A stretch of DNA of 64,000 nucleotides from Bacteroidota bacterium (GTDB lineage: Bacteria > Bacteroidota > Bacteroidia > Flavobacteriales > Flavobacteriaceae): positions 372,001-436,000 of the forward strand of contig JAHJTN010000005.1 of the NCBI GenBank assembly GCA_018829465.1, in the 5' to 3' direction. Below are positions 1 to 7,715 of this stretch, one piece after another. The number at the start of each line of letters is the position of its first letter. Within the stretch, counting starts at the first letter, position 1. Both the position numbers and the translations under genes were made by a program. The notes under the pieces are model-generated. The model was not told where the DNA came from. It did not search any database and saw nothing but the letters and a program-made list of their open reading frames with translations.

Positions 1-454
1 CTTTGGCTTCGCCTTCAATGCGGTTGTTTCGCAAAATACCGTCTGAAGATTTTTCGAGATAAATACCAAAGAAAAGGGTTTCTAAGCGAACGTTTTGCAC
101 GATAAAAAAACGACTTCTTCGAAACCGTATGGCAGCAAAATCTGCCGTATAGCTAGTTCCCACGTTTTTGATAAACAAACCGTCGAGCGTGACACTGTCT
201 GCCTGAACCGTGATGACTTCACCTTTAAATTCACCGTCTATAACCGGATAATCGCGTCCAATCAAGGTGAGCTTCTTATCGATTATAAGGCTGTTTTCCT
301 TATAAACACCTGGTTCAATGCGCAAAGTGTCGCCAGGTTTTGCTTTTTGGATCGCTTCTGCTATGGAAGAGAGTGTACAACCTTTACAAACCTGCAAGGT
401 TTGGGCATAGCTCTGTTGAAAAAACACACATAAAATGACAAAAAAAAGGCGCAT
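1..454 (-). CDS. nosD: NosD, nitrous oxide reductase maturation protein (partial, runs off left edge)
   Basis: This is the N-terminal third or so of a NosD-type periplasmic protein. Reading the minus strand from the ATG at 454 gives about 151 codons without a stop. A signal peptide comes first (hydrophobic FFVILCVFF, likely cleavage after SYA), followed by the short repeated strands of a right-handed beta-helix (IEPGVY, LTLIGRDYPVIDG, VTLDGLFIKNV). In known systems NosD works with the ABC transporter NosFY to mature the CuZ centre of NosZ. The start lies only three bases beyond the nosL stop, so the two genes are surely co-transcribed. By analogy with other clade II clusters, nosF and nosY should follow just outside the window. 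The family call is secure from the beta-helix pattern plus context; the C-terminal part cannot be judged. Confidence 0.88.
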   Translation of the reverse strand, partial: MRLFFVILCVFFQQSYAQTLQVCKGCTLSSIAEAIQKAKPGDTLRIEPGVYKENSLIIDKKLTLIGRDYPVIDGEFKGEVITVQADSVTLDGLFIKNVGTSYTADFAAIRFRRSRFFIVQNVRLETLFFGIYLEKSSDGILRNNRIEGEAK

Positions 455-457
455 AGC

Positions 458-889
458 TTATTGTTGGCTGTTGAAATAGGCTTTCAATTCATCCCAATAA
501 TACAATTTTCCATCGTATTTCGCTGCTTCTTCCTTGTTTTTGTGTGCCGATAAGTTGGCGCCCATAGGACTTTTAATCTCACGAGAGATGAGGAAAATGG
601 CATCGTGAGCGTTTGTAAAACCTCCGTCCGGATTTTGAAGATCGTGCACAAGATGCAAGGCATACTCCGTTTGCGAATCAGCTTTTAGATGGTTCATCAT
701 ACACTCTATAGCATCAAATTTGTACACCTTCCCTTTTTGTGTCACCAATTCAGCCGAAAAGGGTTTAGATACGATGGTCATCTTGCAAAAATGGCAACTA
801 TCGGAAGCGTAGTTGATGGGTTCGGGTGCGGGTTTGCAAGCGGCAAACCCCAACAAGAGTACAACAAAGGTTAGTGAAATATTTTTCAT
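458..889 (-). CDS. nosL: NosL, copper chaperone lipoprotein
   Basis: A 143-residue lipoprotein of the NosL family, which delivers Cu(I) to apo-NosZ outside the cytoplasm. It has a short signal peptide ending in a lipobox (GFAAC, Cys18), then the NosL copper-binding segment CHFCKM (residues 32-37), and a second conserved part with YKFDAIECMMNHL. The length is normal for the family. It lies between a membrane-protein gene and nosD in the same orientation, 66 bases after the former and three bases before the latter. The start at 889 is supported by the signal peptide and by the lack of a better upstream ATG. Confidence 0.93.
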   Translation of the reverse strand: MKNISLTFVVLLLGFAACKPAPEPINYASDSCHFCKMTIVSKPFSAELVTQKGKVYKFDAIECMMNHLKADSQTEYALHLVHDLQNPDGGFTNAHDAIFLISREIKSPMGANLSAHKNKEEAAKYDGKLYYWDELKAYFNSQQ

Positions 890-955
890 TTTGAAATCAA
901 TTGGTTAGCATTAAATTCAACACAACAATCGGCTAAAAACCGCGTCCGAATCGCA

Positions 956-1534
956 TCAGGCTAAGGATTTCTTTCTGGAAAAACGAAATGCCAGATAACC
1001 CATAAATATTGCAATTCCGAAGACGTAGGTAGCCATTTCCGGATAGGACTGTGCTGTAAAATTGAGCAGCATTTTTTCGCCAAACAAAGGCGGCTGATAT
1101 GCCATGCCGGGCACTTTGATTGGAGCAGTCGGACTCAGGTTGTGGCCATAGTCATATTCCCAGAGGTAAAAATCGTAAAGTCCCAAAATACCGAGCACGC
1201 CCAAAATAAGACTCCATACGTAGTACAAATGTCTTTTGCCAATCAGTGCAATCAGCAATCCCAAACCTATCATGCCATAGATAATTTTAGGAAAGTATTG
1301 CAACTCGGGAATGGAATCTGGTTCTATCATTTTCATCCCGACATAGTGGTTCAATATATTGATATTTTGAAGTGTTCCGGGTTCACTTCCTGTAAGCTTA
1401 TCGACCCAAATATAGAGGGTAACGCCATCCGGATATTGTGGGGCTAATAGGGTGATTTGCCAAATCGGAAAAACAAAGACCAGCAAGAGTAGCAGGGCGG
1501 CTGCTACCATAATCAACCTTGGAAAAATTTTCAT
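956..1534 (-). CDS. Multi-pass membrane protein of the nos operon
   Basis: A 192-residue integral membrane protein with about four hydrophobic segments: residues 8-30 (ALLLLLVFVFPIW), 84-100 (IIYGMIGLGLLIALIG), 104-122 (YYVWSLILGVLGILGLYDF) and 168-184 near the C-terminus. A polar stretch after the first segment should face outside. Its place between nosZ and nosL indicates a role in nitrous oxide respiration, for example in electron or copper delivery. Clade II nos clusters often encode a polytopic protein of unknown function beside nosZ (NosB in Wolinella); I cannot establish that this is a homologue. Translation begins 136 bases after the nosZ stop, beyond a GC-rich hairpin, so it may be expressed less than nosZ. 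Confidence 0.75.
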   Translation of the reverse strand: MKIFPRLIMVAAALLLLLVFVFPIWQITLLAPQYPDGVTLYIWVDKLTGSEPGTLQNINILNHYVGMKMIEPDSIPELQYFPKIIYGMIGLGLLIALIGKRHLYYVWSLILGVLGILGLYDFYLWEYDYGHNLSPTAPIKVPGMAYQPPLFGEKMLLNFTAQSYPEMATYVFGIAIFMGYLAFRFSRKKSLA

Positions 1535-1624
1535 TGTGATGATTTTGAAATTGTGTGTCCGGCTTTTACTGATGGCAGACAGGATTTAAAAAGCTGGAAA
1601 AATCAATACTGTCTGAATTTGAAA

Positions 1625-1649
1625 AGGCCGCCGCCGGAGCAAGCGGCCT
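1625..1649 (-). terminator. GC-rich hairpin with short U tract after nosZ
   Basis: On the minus strand AGGCCGC pairs with GCGGCCT around an 11-base loop and is followed by TTTTC. It sits 22 bases after the nosZ stop and 91 bases before the next gene of the same operon. It therefore resembles a partial terminator or 3'-end stabiliser that would raise nosZ mRNA over the accessory genes. The U tract is short, so complete termination is unlikely. Confidence 0.55.
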
Positions 1650-1670
1650 CATTTCAAAAACCTGAATGGT

Positions 1671-3620
1671 TTATTCGCCCAATGACCATTTGAGTGGCAC
1701 ACTGGCATTTTTTGCGGAAACCCTTAGGTAACCTTGCATTTCTTGATGAAGTGCCGAGCAAAAATCTGTACAATAGAACGGAAACACACCTTCTGTTTTG
1801 GGTTCCCATAGTAAGGTCTCCGTTTGACCCGGCATAATGAGCAACTCTGCATTGTTGGCACCCATTACTGAAAAGCCGTGTGGCACATCCCAATCTTGTT
1901 CCAAATTGGTTATGTGAAAATAGACCTTATCGCCCACTTTGATACCTTCAATATTGTCTGGAGCAAAGTGGCTCCGAATGGTAGTCATATACACATGTAC
2001 ATTGCTGCCTTCTCTGACAACCTTGGCCTCGCTTTCTTTTTTGGTTACAAACGGGTGGGTGTTTTCATCTAAGGGAAAGTATTTGACAGATTTAGAGATG
2101 ATTTTATCAGCAGCAATGCCTTGTGCATAGTGAGGCTCACCAATGGTAGGGAAATCGAGCAACAATTCCATTTTGTCGCCGGAGATGTCAAACAATTGGG
2201 CAGACTGTGTGAGTTCGGGGCCTGTGGGCAAGTATCTGTCTTTGGTAATCTTGTTTAGGGCTACCAAATATTTGCCTTCAGGCTTTTGAGAATCGCCACC
2301 GGGTATCATCAAGTGACCTATGGAATAGTACGTTGGTGCTCTGTCAAGTATTTCCCAAGTACCCACTTTCCATTTGACTACCTCCGAACTGATAAAGAAA
2401 CTGGTGTATCCATTGCCTCTTTCGTCAAATTCAGTATGAAGCGGGCCAAGACCTGCGTCTTTTACCACACCACCTACGATGGCTTCCATATTAAGAATCG
2501 GAATGCCATAGGCTTCGCCGTCAAAATTTTCATCCTCTATGGCTTTTAGTACTTTGGTAAAAGAGTGAACGGTCAAGTCTGTAGAAAGCTTGCCGTTGCC
2601 GATGATGTACTCTCCTGTAGGATCAACATCTACGCCATGTGGCGATTTGGGGGTAGGTAAAAAATACACCAAACCGGGGCATTCTTCGGGAATTAGTACT
2701 TTGACGGTTTTAATGGTTTCAGAGGTTGCTATATGCGACTTTTCGTCATAGACGTTGTGTGCATATGAAGTCGGAATCTCTTTGTATTTTCCGGCAGCCA
2801 AATATTCTTCCGCCTTTTTCCAATTGACAGCAGCTATAAAATCTTTATCGTTTTGAGAAGCATTTACCTCCAACAAAGAATTGCTTTCTTCTGTATTATA
2901 CGTTGTGAAGAAAGTCCAGCCGTTTGATTTTCCTTTTCCTGAATGCGCCAAATCATAGTTAAAGCCCGGCATCAACACTTGAAATTCTACATTCATACGC
3001 CCGGTGTCCGGCTGTACTTTTATAAAGGTTAAAGCGCCTTTGAAATTGCCTTTATATTCGTTTATAGGCATGTCTTTTTGAGGATAAGGCACTGCAAAAC
3101 GAGTTCCGGCTACCACATACTCTGTATTCTCTGTGGTAAATGGCGAACTGTGGTTGCCGCCGCTGTTGGGAATTTCGATAATCTCGGTGGTTTCAAAAAT
3201 AGACAAGTCTATACGTGCTATACGCGGAGTGTTGTTGCCGTTGATGAATATCCATCTGCCGTCTGTTTCGCCATTCGTCTGTGAAAGTTCGGGGTGGTGG
3301 GCGTCGTCCCAAGGCACAAAACCAAACGAAGTGTTGAGCATGGGCTTGGTTTCTTCGTTAAAACCGTAGCCTTTTTCTGCATCTACTGAAAATACGGGAA
3401 TAACCCTTAGCAACCTGCCTGAAGGCAATCCATAGACAGCCAATTGGCCACTAAAACCTCCGGACATAAATCCGTAATACTCATCGAGCTCGCCGGGTGC
3501 CACATAGGCTTTTTCGGCTGCACTGGCATTGACAGCACTCGATTTTTGGTTACCACTGCCTCCGCAGGAAACCAACGTCAAAAGTGAGAGGGCAAGAAAG
3601 GAATTAAGAAATGTTTTCAT
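1671..3620 (-). CDS. nosZ: Nitrous oxide reductase NosZ, clade II (Sec-exported)
   Basis: The terminal denitrification enzyme, reducing N2O to N2 outside the cytoplasm. The 649-residue product has a Sec-type signal peptide with a lipobox-like LVSC (Cys19) and no twin-arginine motif, which marks the clade II form. The beta-propeller domain shows expected CuZ histidine motifs, including DAHHPELSQ (His108-His109) and HGVDVDPTGEY. The C-terminal cupredoxin domain keeps the CuA ligands in CTDFCSALHQEM (Cys617, Cys621, His625, Met628). The gene follows a fasciclin lipoprotein and a cytochrome c gene with gaps of 18-25 bases, so the three form one transcript. The possible lipid anchor would tether the enzyme to a membrane, a trait predicted for several Bacteroidota NosZ proteins. 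All ligand motifs I could check are intact, so the enzyme should be functional. Confidence 0.97.
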   Translation of the reverse strand: MKTFLNSFLALSLLTLVSCGGSGNQKSSAVNASAAEKAYVAPGELDEYYGFMSGGFSGQLAVYGLPSGRLLRVIPVFSVDAEKGYGFNEETKPMLNTSFGFVPWDDAHHPELSQTNGETDGRWIFINGNNTPRIARIDLSIFETTEIIEIPNSGGNHSSPFTTENTEYVVAGTRFAVPYPQKDMPINEYKGNFKGALTFIKVQPDTGRMNVEFQVLMPGFNYDLAHSGKGKSNGWTFFTTYNTEESNSLLEVNASQNDKDFIAAVNWKKAEEYLAAGKYKEIPTSYAHNVYDEKSHIATSETIKTVKVLIPEECPGLVYFLPTPKSPHGVDVDPTGEYIIGNGKLSTDLTVHSFTKVLKAIEDENFDGEAYGIPILNMEAIVGGVVKDAGLGPLHTEFDERGNGYTSFFISSEVVKWKVGTWEILDRAPTYYSIGHLMIPGGDSQKPEGKYLVALNKITKDRYLPTGPELTQSAQLFDISGDKMELLLDFPTIGEPHYAQGIAADKIISKSVKYFPLDENTHPFVTKKESEAKVVREGSNVHVYMTTIRSHFAPDNIEGIKVGDKVYFHITNLEQDWDVPHGFSVMGANNAELLIMPGQTETLLWEPKTEGVFPFYCTDFCSALHQEMQGYLRVSAKNASVPLKWSLGE

Positions 3621-3645
3621 ATCGAATATATTTAGTTTTTGAAAT

Positions 3646-4206
3646 TTATTGTTGTGGTAGCATTACTTTGTCCACTACGTGGATGATGCCATTGGATGCA
3701 GGAATGCTGGCAATAATTTTAGCACCACCCACGTACACTTCGTCATCTATAACCTCTACAGGTACATATTGGTTGTTGGCTTGGCCTAGTTTTTTGAATT
3801 TTTTCAAAAAATCTACCGAGTAGTTTCCGGGTGTTACGTGAAACTTAAGGATATTGGCCAGAGCACTTTTATTCTCGGGCTTCAATAGGTTTTCTACCGT
3901 TCCTTCCGGTAGCGCAGCAAAGGCCGCGTTGGTGGGCGCAAAAACCATCAATGGGCCTGCGTTTACCAATGCATTCTCAAGTTCAGCCGCTTGTACGGCT
4001 GCCACAAGCGTTGCGTGATCGGCAGAGCCAATGGCTATCTGAAGAATGTTAGGGCTTGAGGTGTCATCTTCTATAAAAGCCTGACCCTTTTTTTCTGTTG
4101 ACACAGTCTGTGTTGAGGCATCTACTGCTGACCGGGCTGTATCGTTTTTACAGCCGATGAGCAGCAGCAAGCACACCAAAGTCATTAGGTTAAAAATTGT
4201 TTTCAT
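3646..4206 (-). CDS. Fasciclin (FAS1) domain lipoprotein in the nos operon
   Basis: A 186-residue predicted lipoprotein: signal peptide with lipobox LLIGC (Cys19), a short linker, then one complete FAS1 domain from about residue 50. The domain shows its two usual conserved blocks, VFAPTNAAFAAL and the C-terminal SNGIIHVVDKVMLP. FAS1 domains mediate adhesion or protein-protein contact; none is catalytic in nos biochemistry as far as I know. The gene sits between the cytochrome c gene and nosZ with 18- and 25-base gaps, so it is co-expressed with the reductase. One plausible role is to scaffold NosZ and its electron donor on the same membrane face, but this is inference. Confidence 0.88.
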   Translation of the reverse strand: MKTIFNLMTLVCLLLLIGCKNDTARSAVDASTQTVSTEKKGQAFIEDDTSSPNILQIAIGSADHATLVAAVQAAELENALVNAGPLMVFAPTNAAFAALPEGTVENLLKPENKSALANILKFHVTPGNYSVDFLKKFKKLGQANNQYVPVEVIDDEVYVGGAKIIASIPASNGIIHVVDKVMLPQQ

Positions 4207-4224
4207 AGTTGTATATTGTATGGT

Positions 4225-4695
4225 TTATAAAGTTCGGAAGTATTCCAATACCGCCCTGGCTTGTTCCTCAGTTAGGTTTTGGTTGGCCATGGGTGCGCCG
4301 TTGAATTCCATCAACAATTTGCGGGCAATCGGGTCTTCTTTAACCATTCCTTCCGGGTTTAGAATCATGTTCATGATCCATTCGGGAGAACGTCTTTCAA
4401 AAATGCCTTTGGGCGCAGGTCCTATAAATTTCTGATCTGGTTTGTGGCAGGCCATACACAAATTGGCATAAATGGTTTTGCCTTCTTCTGCCAAAGCGGT
4501 GTCAATATTTTCTCCTAGGGTAACGGAAGTTACCGGCCCAACGCCTTTATTGTCTCTAAAATCTGTTGAGGCTTCTGTTTTAGGTGTAGGCGATTCCTTT
4601 TTTACACCGTAACCCGGTTCCGATTTTTTTTCTGAAGAATTACAACTGACAAGCATCACTGCAAGGCTTAACAAACTAAAAATGAACGTTTTCAT
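4225..4695 (-). CDS. Monohaem cytochrome c lipoprotein, first gene of the nos operon
   Basis: A small c-type cytochrome, probably an electron donor to NosZ. The start chosen is the ATG at 4695, which gives a clean signal peptide and lipobox (MLVSC); the longer frame from 4764 would run through the predicted promoter. After a low-complexity linker the class I cytochrome c domain shows the haem site CMACH and a distal Met candidate in NGAPMANQNLT, ending in the usual C-terminal helix (ARAVLEYFRTL). It is the promoter-proximal gene of the nos operon, followed closely by the FAS1 gene and nosZ. A promoter box on the minus strand lies 26-33 bases upstream of this start. Confidence 0.9.
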   Translation of the reverse strand: MKTFIFSLLSLAVMLVSCNSSEKKSEPGYGVKKESPTPKTEASTDFRDNKGVGPVTSVTLGENIDTALAEEGKTIYANLCMACHKPDQKFIGPAPKGIFERRSPEWIMNMILNPEGMVKEDPIARKLLMEFNGAPMANQNLTEEQARAVLEYFRTL

Positions 4696-4720
4696 GGTTT
4701 TGAATTTTGATTTAACAGGA

Positions 4721-4728
4721 CAAAAGTA
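4721..4728 (-). promoter_or_regulatory. Predicted -7 box of the nos operon
   Basis: On the minus strand this reads TACTTTTG, a match to the Bacteroidota TAnnTTTG box, 26 bases upstream of the cytochrome c start. No good -33 TTTG lies at the usual spacing (the nearest leaves only 14 bases), as expected for an activator-dependent promoter. Its 3' end is 36.5 bases from the centre of the palindrome at 4751-4764. Confidence 0.6.
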
Positions 4729-4750
4729 CCGACTCGATTTTTCAAAAAAC

Positions 4751-4764
4751 ATGACAAATGTCAT
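4751..4764. promoter_or_regulatory. Crp/Fnr-like palindromic operator between nos operon and rrf2
   Basis: A perfect inverted repeat, ATGAC-AAAT-GTCAT, with the 5-4-5 architecture of Crp/Fnr-family sites; its TGAC-N4-GTCA core resembles HcpR/Dnr-type nitrosative-stress operators. It is centred at 4757.5. The TAnnTTTG boxes on either side both end 36.5 bases from that centre, which puts the site near -41 for both promoters, the class II activator position. The acting regulator is not encoded in the window. Confidence 0.6.
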
Positions 4765-4786
4765 AAATAGGATAAAAATGTCCTTT

Positions 4787-4794
4787 TATCTTTG
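4787..4794 (+). promoter_or_regulatory. Predicted -7 box of the rrf2 gene
   Basis: TATCTTTG matches the Bacteroidota TAnnTTTG box and lies 35 bases upstream of the rrf2 start codon. There is no recognisable -33 TTTG; the palindrome at 4751-4764 occupies the activator position instead. Confidence 0.6.
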
Positions 4795-4829
4795 TTTGTG
4801 TAATAAAAACGTGTTTTATTCTTTTAACT

Positions 4830-5255
4830 ATGCTATCACAATCTGGAAAATATGCCGTTAGAGCCGTGTTGTATTTGGCGGTCCACTCCGATGAAGCACA
4901 CAAAATCGGGTTTAAAAAACTTTCGGAAGATTTGGCAGCACCTGCCGCTTTTGTAGCTAAACTCTTGCAAGAACTTTCCCGAAAAGGGCACGTCAATTCA
5001 TCTAAAGGGAAAAACGGCGGTTTCTACCTTACTGAAAGTCAAAAGCAAAAAAATTTGCTAGAAATTATTATTGAAATAGAAGGAAAGGACAAACTCAATA
5101 ACTGTGTGTTGGATGCTTCACACTGCAACCAGAAGCATCCTTGCGCCTTGCATCACATTGCATATCCCAAGCAAAAGGAATTTTTAAATGGGCTAAAAGA
5201 AAAAACCCTTATCGATTTTGCGTCCGAAATCAAAAAAGGGACTTCTTTCTTATAA
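4830..5255 (+). CDS. Rrf2-family transcriptional regulator, probable Fe-S sensor
   Basis: A 141-residue Rrf2 protein with an N-terminal winged helix-turn-helix (MLSQSGKYAVRAVLYL opening, recognition region around residues 38-65 with KGKNGGFYL) and a dimerisation helix. Three cysteines (Cys92, Cys99, Cys105, spacing CX6CX5C) match the Fe-S ligand region of IscR and NsrR. A divergent nos operon makes nitric oxide or redox sensing the best guess, and an NsrR-like repressor of nos genes is plausible. There is no isc/suf operon nearby, which argues against an IscR role. Both promoters share the same upstream palindrome. Which signal is sensed cannot be read from sequence. Confidence 0.85.
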   Translation: MLSQSGKYAVRAVLYLAVHSDEAHKIGFKKLSEDLAAPAAFVAKLLQELSRKGHVNSSKGKNGGFYLTESQKQKNLLEIIIEIEGKDKLNNCVLDASHCNQKHPCALHHIAYPKQKEFLNGLKEKTLIDFASEIKKGTSFL

Positions 5256-5257
5256 AA

Positions 5258-5292
5258 AAAGTCTGACACTAAGATATTCAGCATCAGACTTT
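5258..5292. terminator. Bidirectional terminator between rrf2 and the GIN-domain gene
   Basis: AAAGTCTGA pairs with TCAGACTTT around a 17-base loop, with an A run on the left and a T-rich run on the right. It occupies the 56-base gap between two convergent genes and can serve both. Confidence 0.7.
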
Positions 5293-5311
5293 AATATTTT
5301 TTCTTACGTAT

Positions 5312-6088
5312 TTACTGCATGGAAACCCTGCCGGAACCGGAAACTTTGATGTCTTCTTTTTGGGGTCTTCCATAATAACCTATCGTACCCGAACCGGACA
5401 CGCGTGCATATATTTCTACCCGGCTTGTCACCAATACATCACCCGAACCGGCCACGCTAATTTTGGCACTATCGCTTCGCAGGTTTTTGGCATCTACATC
5501 GCCCGAGCCCGAAACAGCAATTTCTATGGTTTGGCTTTCACCGTCCAACTCGATATCACCGGAACCCGCCAAAGAAGTTTTCAGGTTTTGCGATTTAATC
5601 TGTGCCGTAAAATTGCCCGATCCCGATACGGAAATTTTTATTTGTGCACCTTCTAGCGGCAAGCTCACATCGCCCGAACCGGCTAGTGAGGCGTTCAGTT
5701 CATCGGCTTTTATCACATATTCCGATTTGAGATTTCCGGAGCCGGCAAAACTGATAGCGTTGAGGTCTTCAAATGGTATTGTGATGGTAATACGGCGGCG
5801 GGTAGAGATGCTCACCCCTTTTTTGAAAGCCACCCTCAGCTTGTTGTTTTTAACTTCTGTTTCTATAAGGCTGATGATGTTTTCTTCGCCTTCAAGCGTA
5901 ATTTTTCCTTCGGCGCCTTTTACCAATATCACATCAAAACTTCCTGCTGCCGATATTTGGTCGTAGGATTCGGTAGTCCGTGTTTCGGTAATGACGTTGC
6001 CGTTGCCTTTCACCTTGCTGAACCAACCTTGAGCTTGCGAAGCGGTAAAGGAAAGTGCTAAGAAGATAGTAAAAAATAAACTTTTCAT
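5312..6088 (-). CDS. GIN-domain (DUF2807) exported protein
   Basis: A 258-residue exported protein with a signal peptide (MKSLFFTIFLALSFTASQAQ) and a head-GIN/DUF2807 domain. The body is a chain of short beta strands in which GSGN, GSGD or AGSGD recurs about every 15-25 residues (AGSFDV, AGSGNLK, AGSGDVS, SGSGNF, AGSGDIE, SGSGDVD, AGSGDVL, SGSGTI), giving a beta-helix-like stack. The molecular function of this family is unknown; it is common in Bacteroidota and usually predicted to face the periplasm or surface. It is the last gene of an ECF sigma/anti-sigma operon, 20 bases after a DUF4097-like gene, so it is likely an output of that envelope-stress type circuit. Confidence 0.85.
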   Translation of the reverse strand: MKSLFFTIFLALSFTASQAQGWFSKVKGNGNVITETRTTESYDQISAAGSFDVILVKGAEGKITLEGEENIISLIETEVKNNKLRVAFKKGVSISTRRRITITIPFEDLNAISFAGSGNLKSEYVIKADELNASLAGSGDVSLPLEGAQIKISVSGSGNFTAQIKSQNLKTSLAGSGDIELDGESQTIEIAVSGSGDVDAKNLRSDSAKISVAGSGDVLVTSRVEIYARVSGSGTIGYYGRPQKEDIKVSGSGRVSMQ

Positions 6089-6108
6089 AAGTGTTTGATT
6101 ATAAATTA

Positions 6109-7182
6109 TTAAAAGGGTTCTGTAAGTGTGAGATTTCCATAGTTGGATTGGATGTTGATGCTACCTTTTTGAGGCGTTCCAAAGCTGCCTACATAGTTTT
6201 CTTGTGATCCGGAAATGATTTTTTTATCAAAATTCAGCCCTTCAAAGCTGCGTAGCTTGGCGTATTTCAGACTAAAATCGAAACGGAAGTTTGTCTGTGG
6301 CGATATGCCTATTTTGACGTTCACATAACTAGACCTAATTTTTATATTTTCAAAACCGTCACTTAAGTTCCGAATTTTTACAGATCCATAATCGGCGTCT
6401 AATTCTAAGCTGCCTGTAATTTGCTCAAACTCTTGTGTGAGGTAATCGCTATTGCCGTAAACATACCGCACGGTTCCAAGATGCAGACTTCCATAGTCGG
6501 CATCGTAGGTAATTTTGTCGGCTTTGCGGACTTCACTTTTGGTGTAGTCGGCATCGATGCGCAGCGAGCCGGCATTTTCTATGCGGTAGCCGGAATAATC
6601 GGCATGGATTTCGCCATCCTTTATATAGTCGATAACCACATTGTTGGTATAATCAAAACTGAGCCTGTTTCCGGCTGCATTGAGGCTACCGATGTCCATG
6701 CGGCCATAGTCGCATTCAATGTCCACTCGGGCATCCAACCGGTCTATGGTGATGTTGCCGTAATCGTGGTTGAGGATCAAAAAGTTGGTGACCGGCATTT
6801 TGATCAAATAATTGATTTCCATGCTGACATTGCTGCTATTCCAACCCCAACTCCACCGCTCTGTCTCTATCTGTGTTTTGGCAGAGACTGCTCGCTGATT
6901 GGCTTCAAAAGCCACGTCTATTTGATTTAATTTTTCGATGGCGCGCTGCTCATTGTTGCTGCTGGTTTTAATCGTAACTTCAATTTCTATACGATTCTGA
7001 TTCCAACTACTGATGTTCACATTACCATATCTGTTGTTGACATTTAAGGTGGCATCCGCTGCCACACTATAGTCTTTTTTGATTTTTTTCTCTTTGGTGT
7101 ATTTTCCTTCAGGCCCGGTCGGATTGGACATGGCCAATGCGGGAAATATCAGCAAGAAAAAGCATGTTTTAAATAACTTCAT
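6109..7182 (-). CDS. Exported DUF4097-like adhesin-type beta protein
   Basis: A 357-residue exported protein with signal peptide (MKLFKTCFFLLIFPALAMS) and a long series of short repeats built around DYG or DYS (HDYGNITI, CDYGRMDI, ADYSGYRI, ADYTKSEV, ADYGSLHL, ADYGSVKI, NYGNLTL). This is the pattern of DUF4097/DUF2807-type beta-solenoids. Its start overlaps the end of the anti-sigma gene by 14 bases, so translation is coupled. Function is unknown. With the GIN protein it forms a pair of solenoid proteins downstream of an ECF sigma factor, an arrangement I associate with flavobacterial genomes. I see no frameshift or missing part. Confidence 0.75.
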   Translation of the reverse strand: MKLFKTCFFLLIFPALAMSNPTGPEGKYTKEKKIKKDYSVAADATLNVNNRYGNVNISSWNQNRIEIEVTIKTSSNNEQRAIEKLNQIDVAFEANQRAVSAKTQIETERWSWGWNSSNVSMEINYLIKMPVTNFLILNHDYGNITIDRLDARVDIECDYGRMDIGSLNAAGNRLSFDYTNNVVIDYIKDGEIHADYSGYRIENAGSLRIDADYTKSEVRKADKITYDADYGSLHLGTVRYVYGNSDYLTQEFEQITGSLELDADYGSVKIRNLSDGFENIKIRSSYVNVKIGISPQTNFRFDFSLKYAKLRSFEGLNFDKKIISGSQENYVGSFGTPQKGSINIQSNYGNLTLTEPF

Positions 7183-7702
7183 GGTTGTTTTCGTTTAAAT
7201 TTTGTAAAGATTCTATTTCTTTGATTACGCTTTGTAGCAGTGCGATGCGTTTCTGAAAATTGTCTATCATGGCGTAGATTACTTGTTGGTTGTAGCCACT
7301 TTTCACCAACTCTGCGCGCAAATTTTCATAATGGGATTCGAGCGTGTCCAATTGTTTTAAGGCATCAGCTGTCAATTTTTTGGCACTTTCGTTCAAATTG
7401 TTTTCTTGCAATCGTTCCAATTCCGTTTGAATGGTTTGCTTAAAAAAGGTTTCTGTAGCTTTCATTTCCGAAGAAACACTCGCCAAATCTGCCTTTTCAG
7501 GTTTTATTTGAACCCCTGAAAACAAGGCGATCAACAAGGCTACAGAGGCAGCCGCCATCCACCAAAAACGATTTGCTTTTTTGGGCTTTTGGGCTTGCAA
7601 AAGCCGTTTTTCAAAACGATGGTGGTGGCCATCGGTAGGCTTCAACACATCTTTGTGTTGTTGCCATACCTCAAACAAGTCATCTAATCTATCTCTATCC
7701 AT
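7169..7702 (-). CDS. Anti-sigma factor (single-pass membrane protein)
   Basis: A 177-residue protein with a cytoplasmic N-terminal part of about 45 residues, one transmembrane helix (residues 47-63, FWWMAAASVALLIALF) and a periplasmic coiled-coil-rich region. This topology and its place 13 bases after an ECF sigma gene fit an anti-sigma factor that holds the sigma factor at the membrane. There is no clear zinc-binding HX3CX2C motif (the N-terminal region has HHH but no CXXC), so it is not a classical ZAS protein. The periplasmic helices would sense the signal, perhaps with the two solenoid proteins encoded downstream. Confidence 0.75.
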   Translation of the reverse strand: MDRDRLDDLFEVWQQHKDVLKPTDGHHHRFEKRLLQAQKPKKANRFWWMAAASVALLIALFSGVQIKPEKADLASVSSEMKATETFFKQTIQTELERLQENNLNESAKKLTADALKQLDTLESHYENLRAELVKSGYNQQVIYAMIDNFQKRIALLQSVIKEIESLQNLNENNHEVI

Positions 7703-7715
7703 CTGTCTTTTAATT

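Noticed and set aside
4696-4764. Upstream start of the cytochrome c at 4764
   Set aside because: It would put the promoter box and half of the palindrome in the coding region and destroy the lipoprotein signal peptide that begins at 4695.
5330-6050. Regular short DNA repeats, CRISPR-like at first sight
   Set aside because: The repeats are coding GSG/AGSGD units in the GIN-domain protein, with imperfect sequence and no spacers; there are no cas genes in the window.
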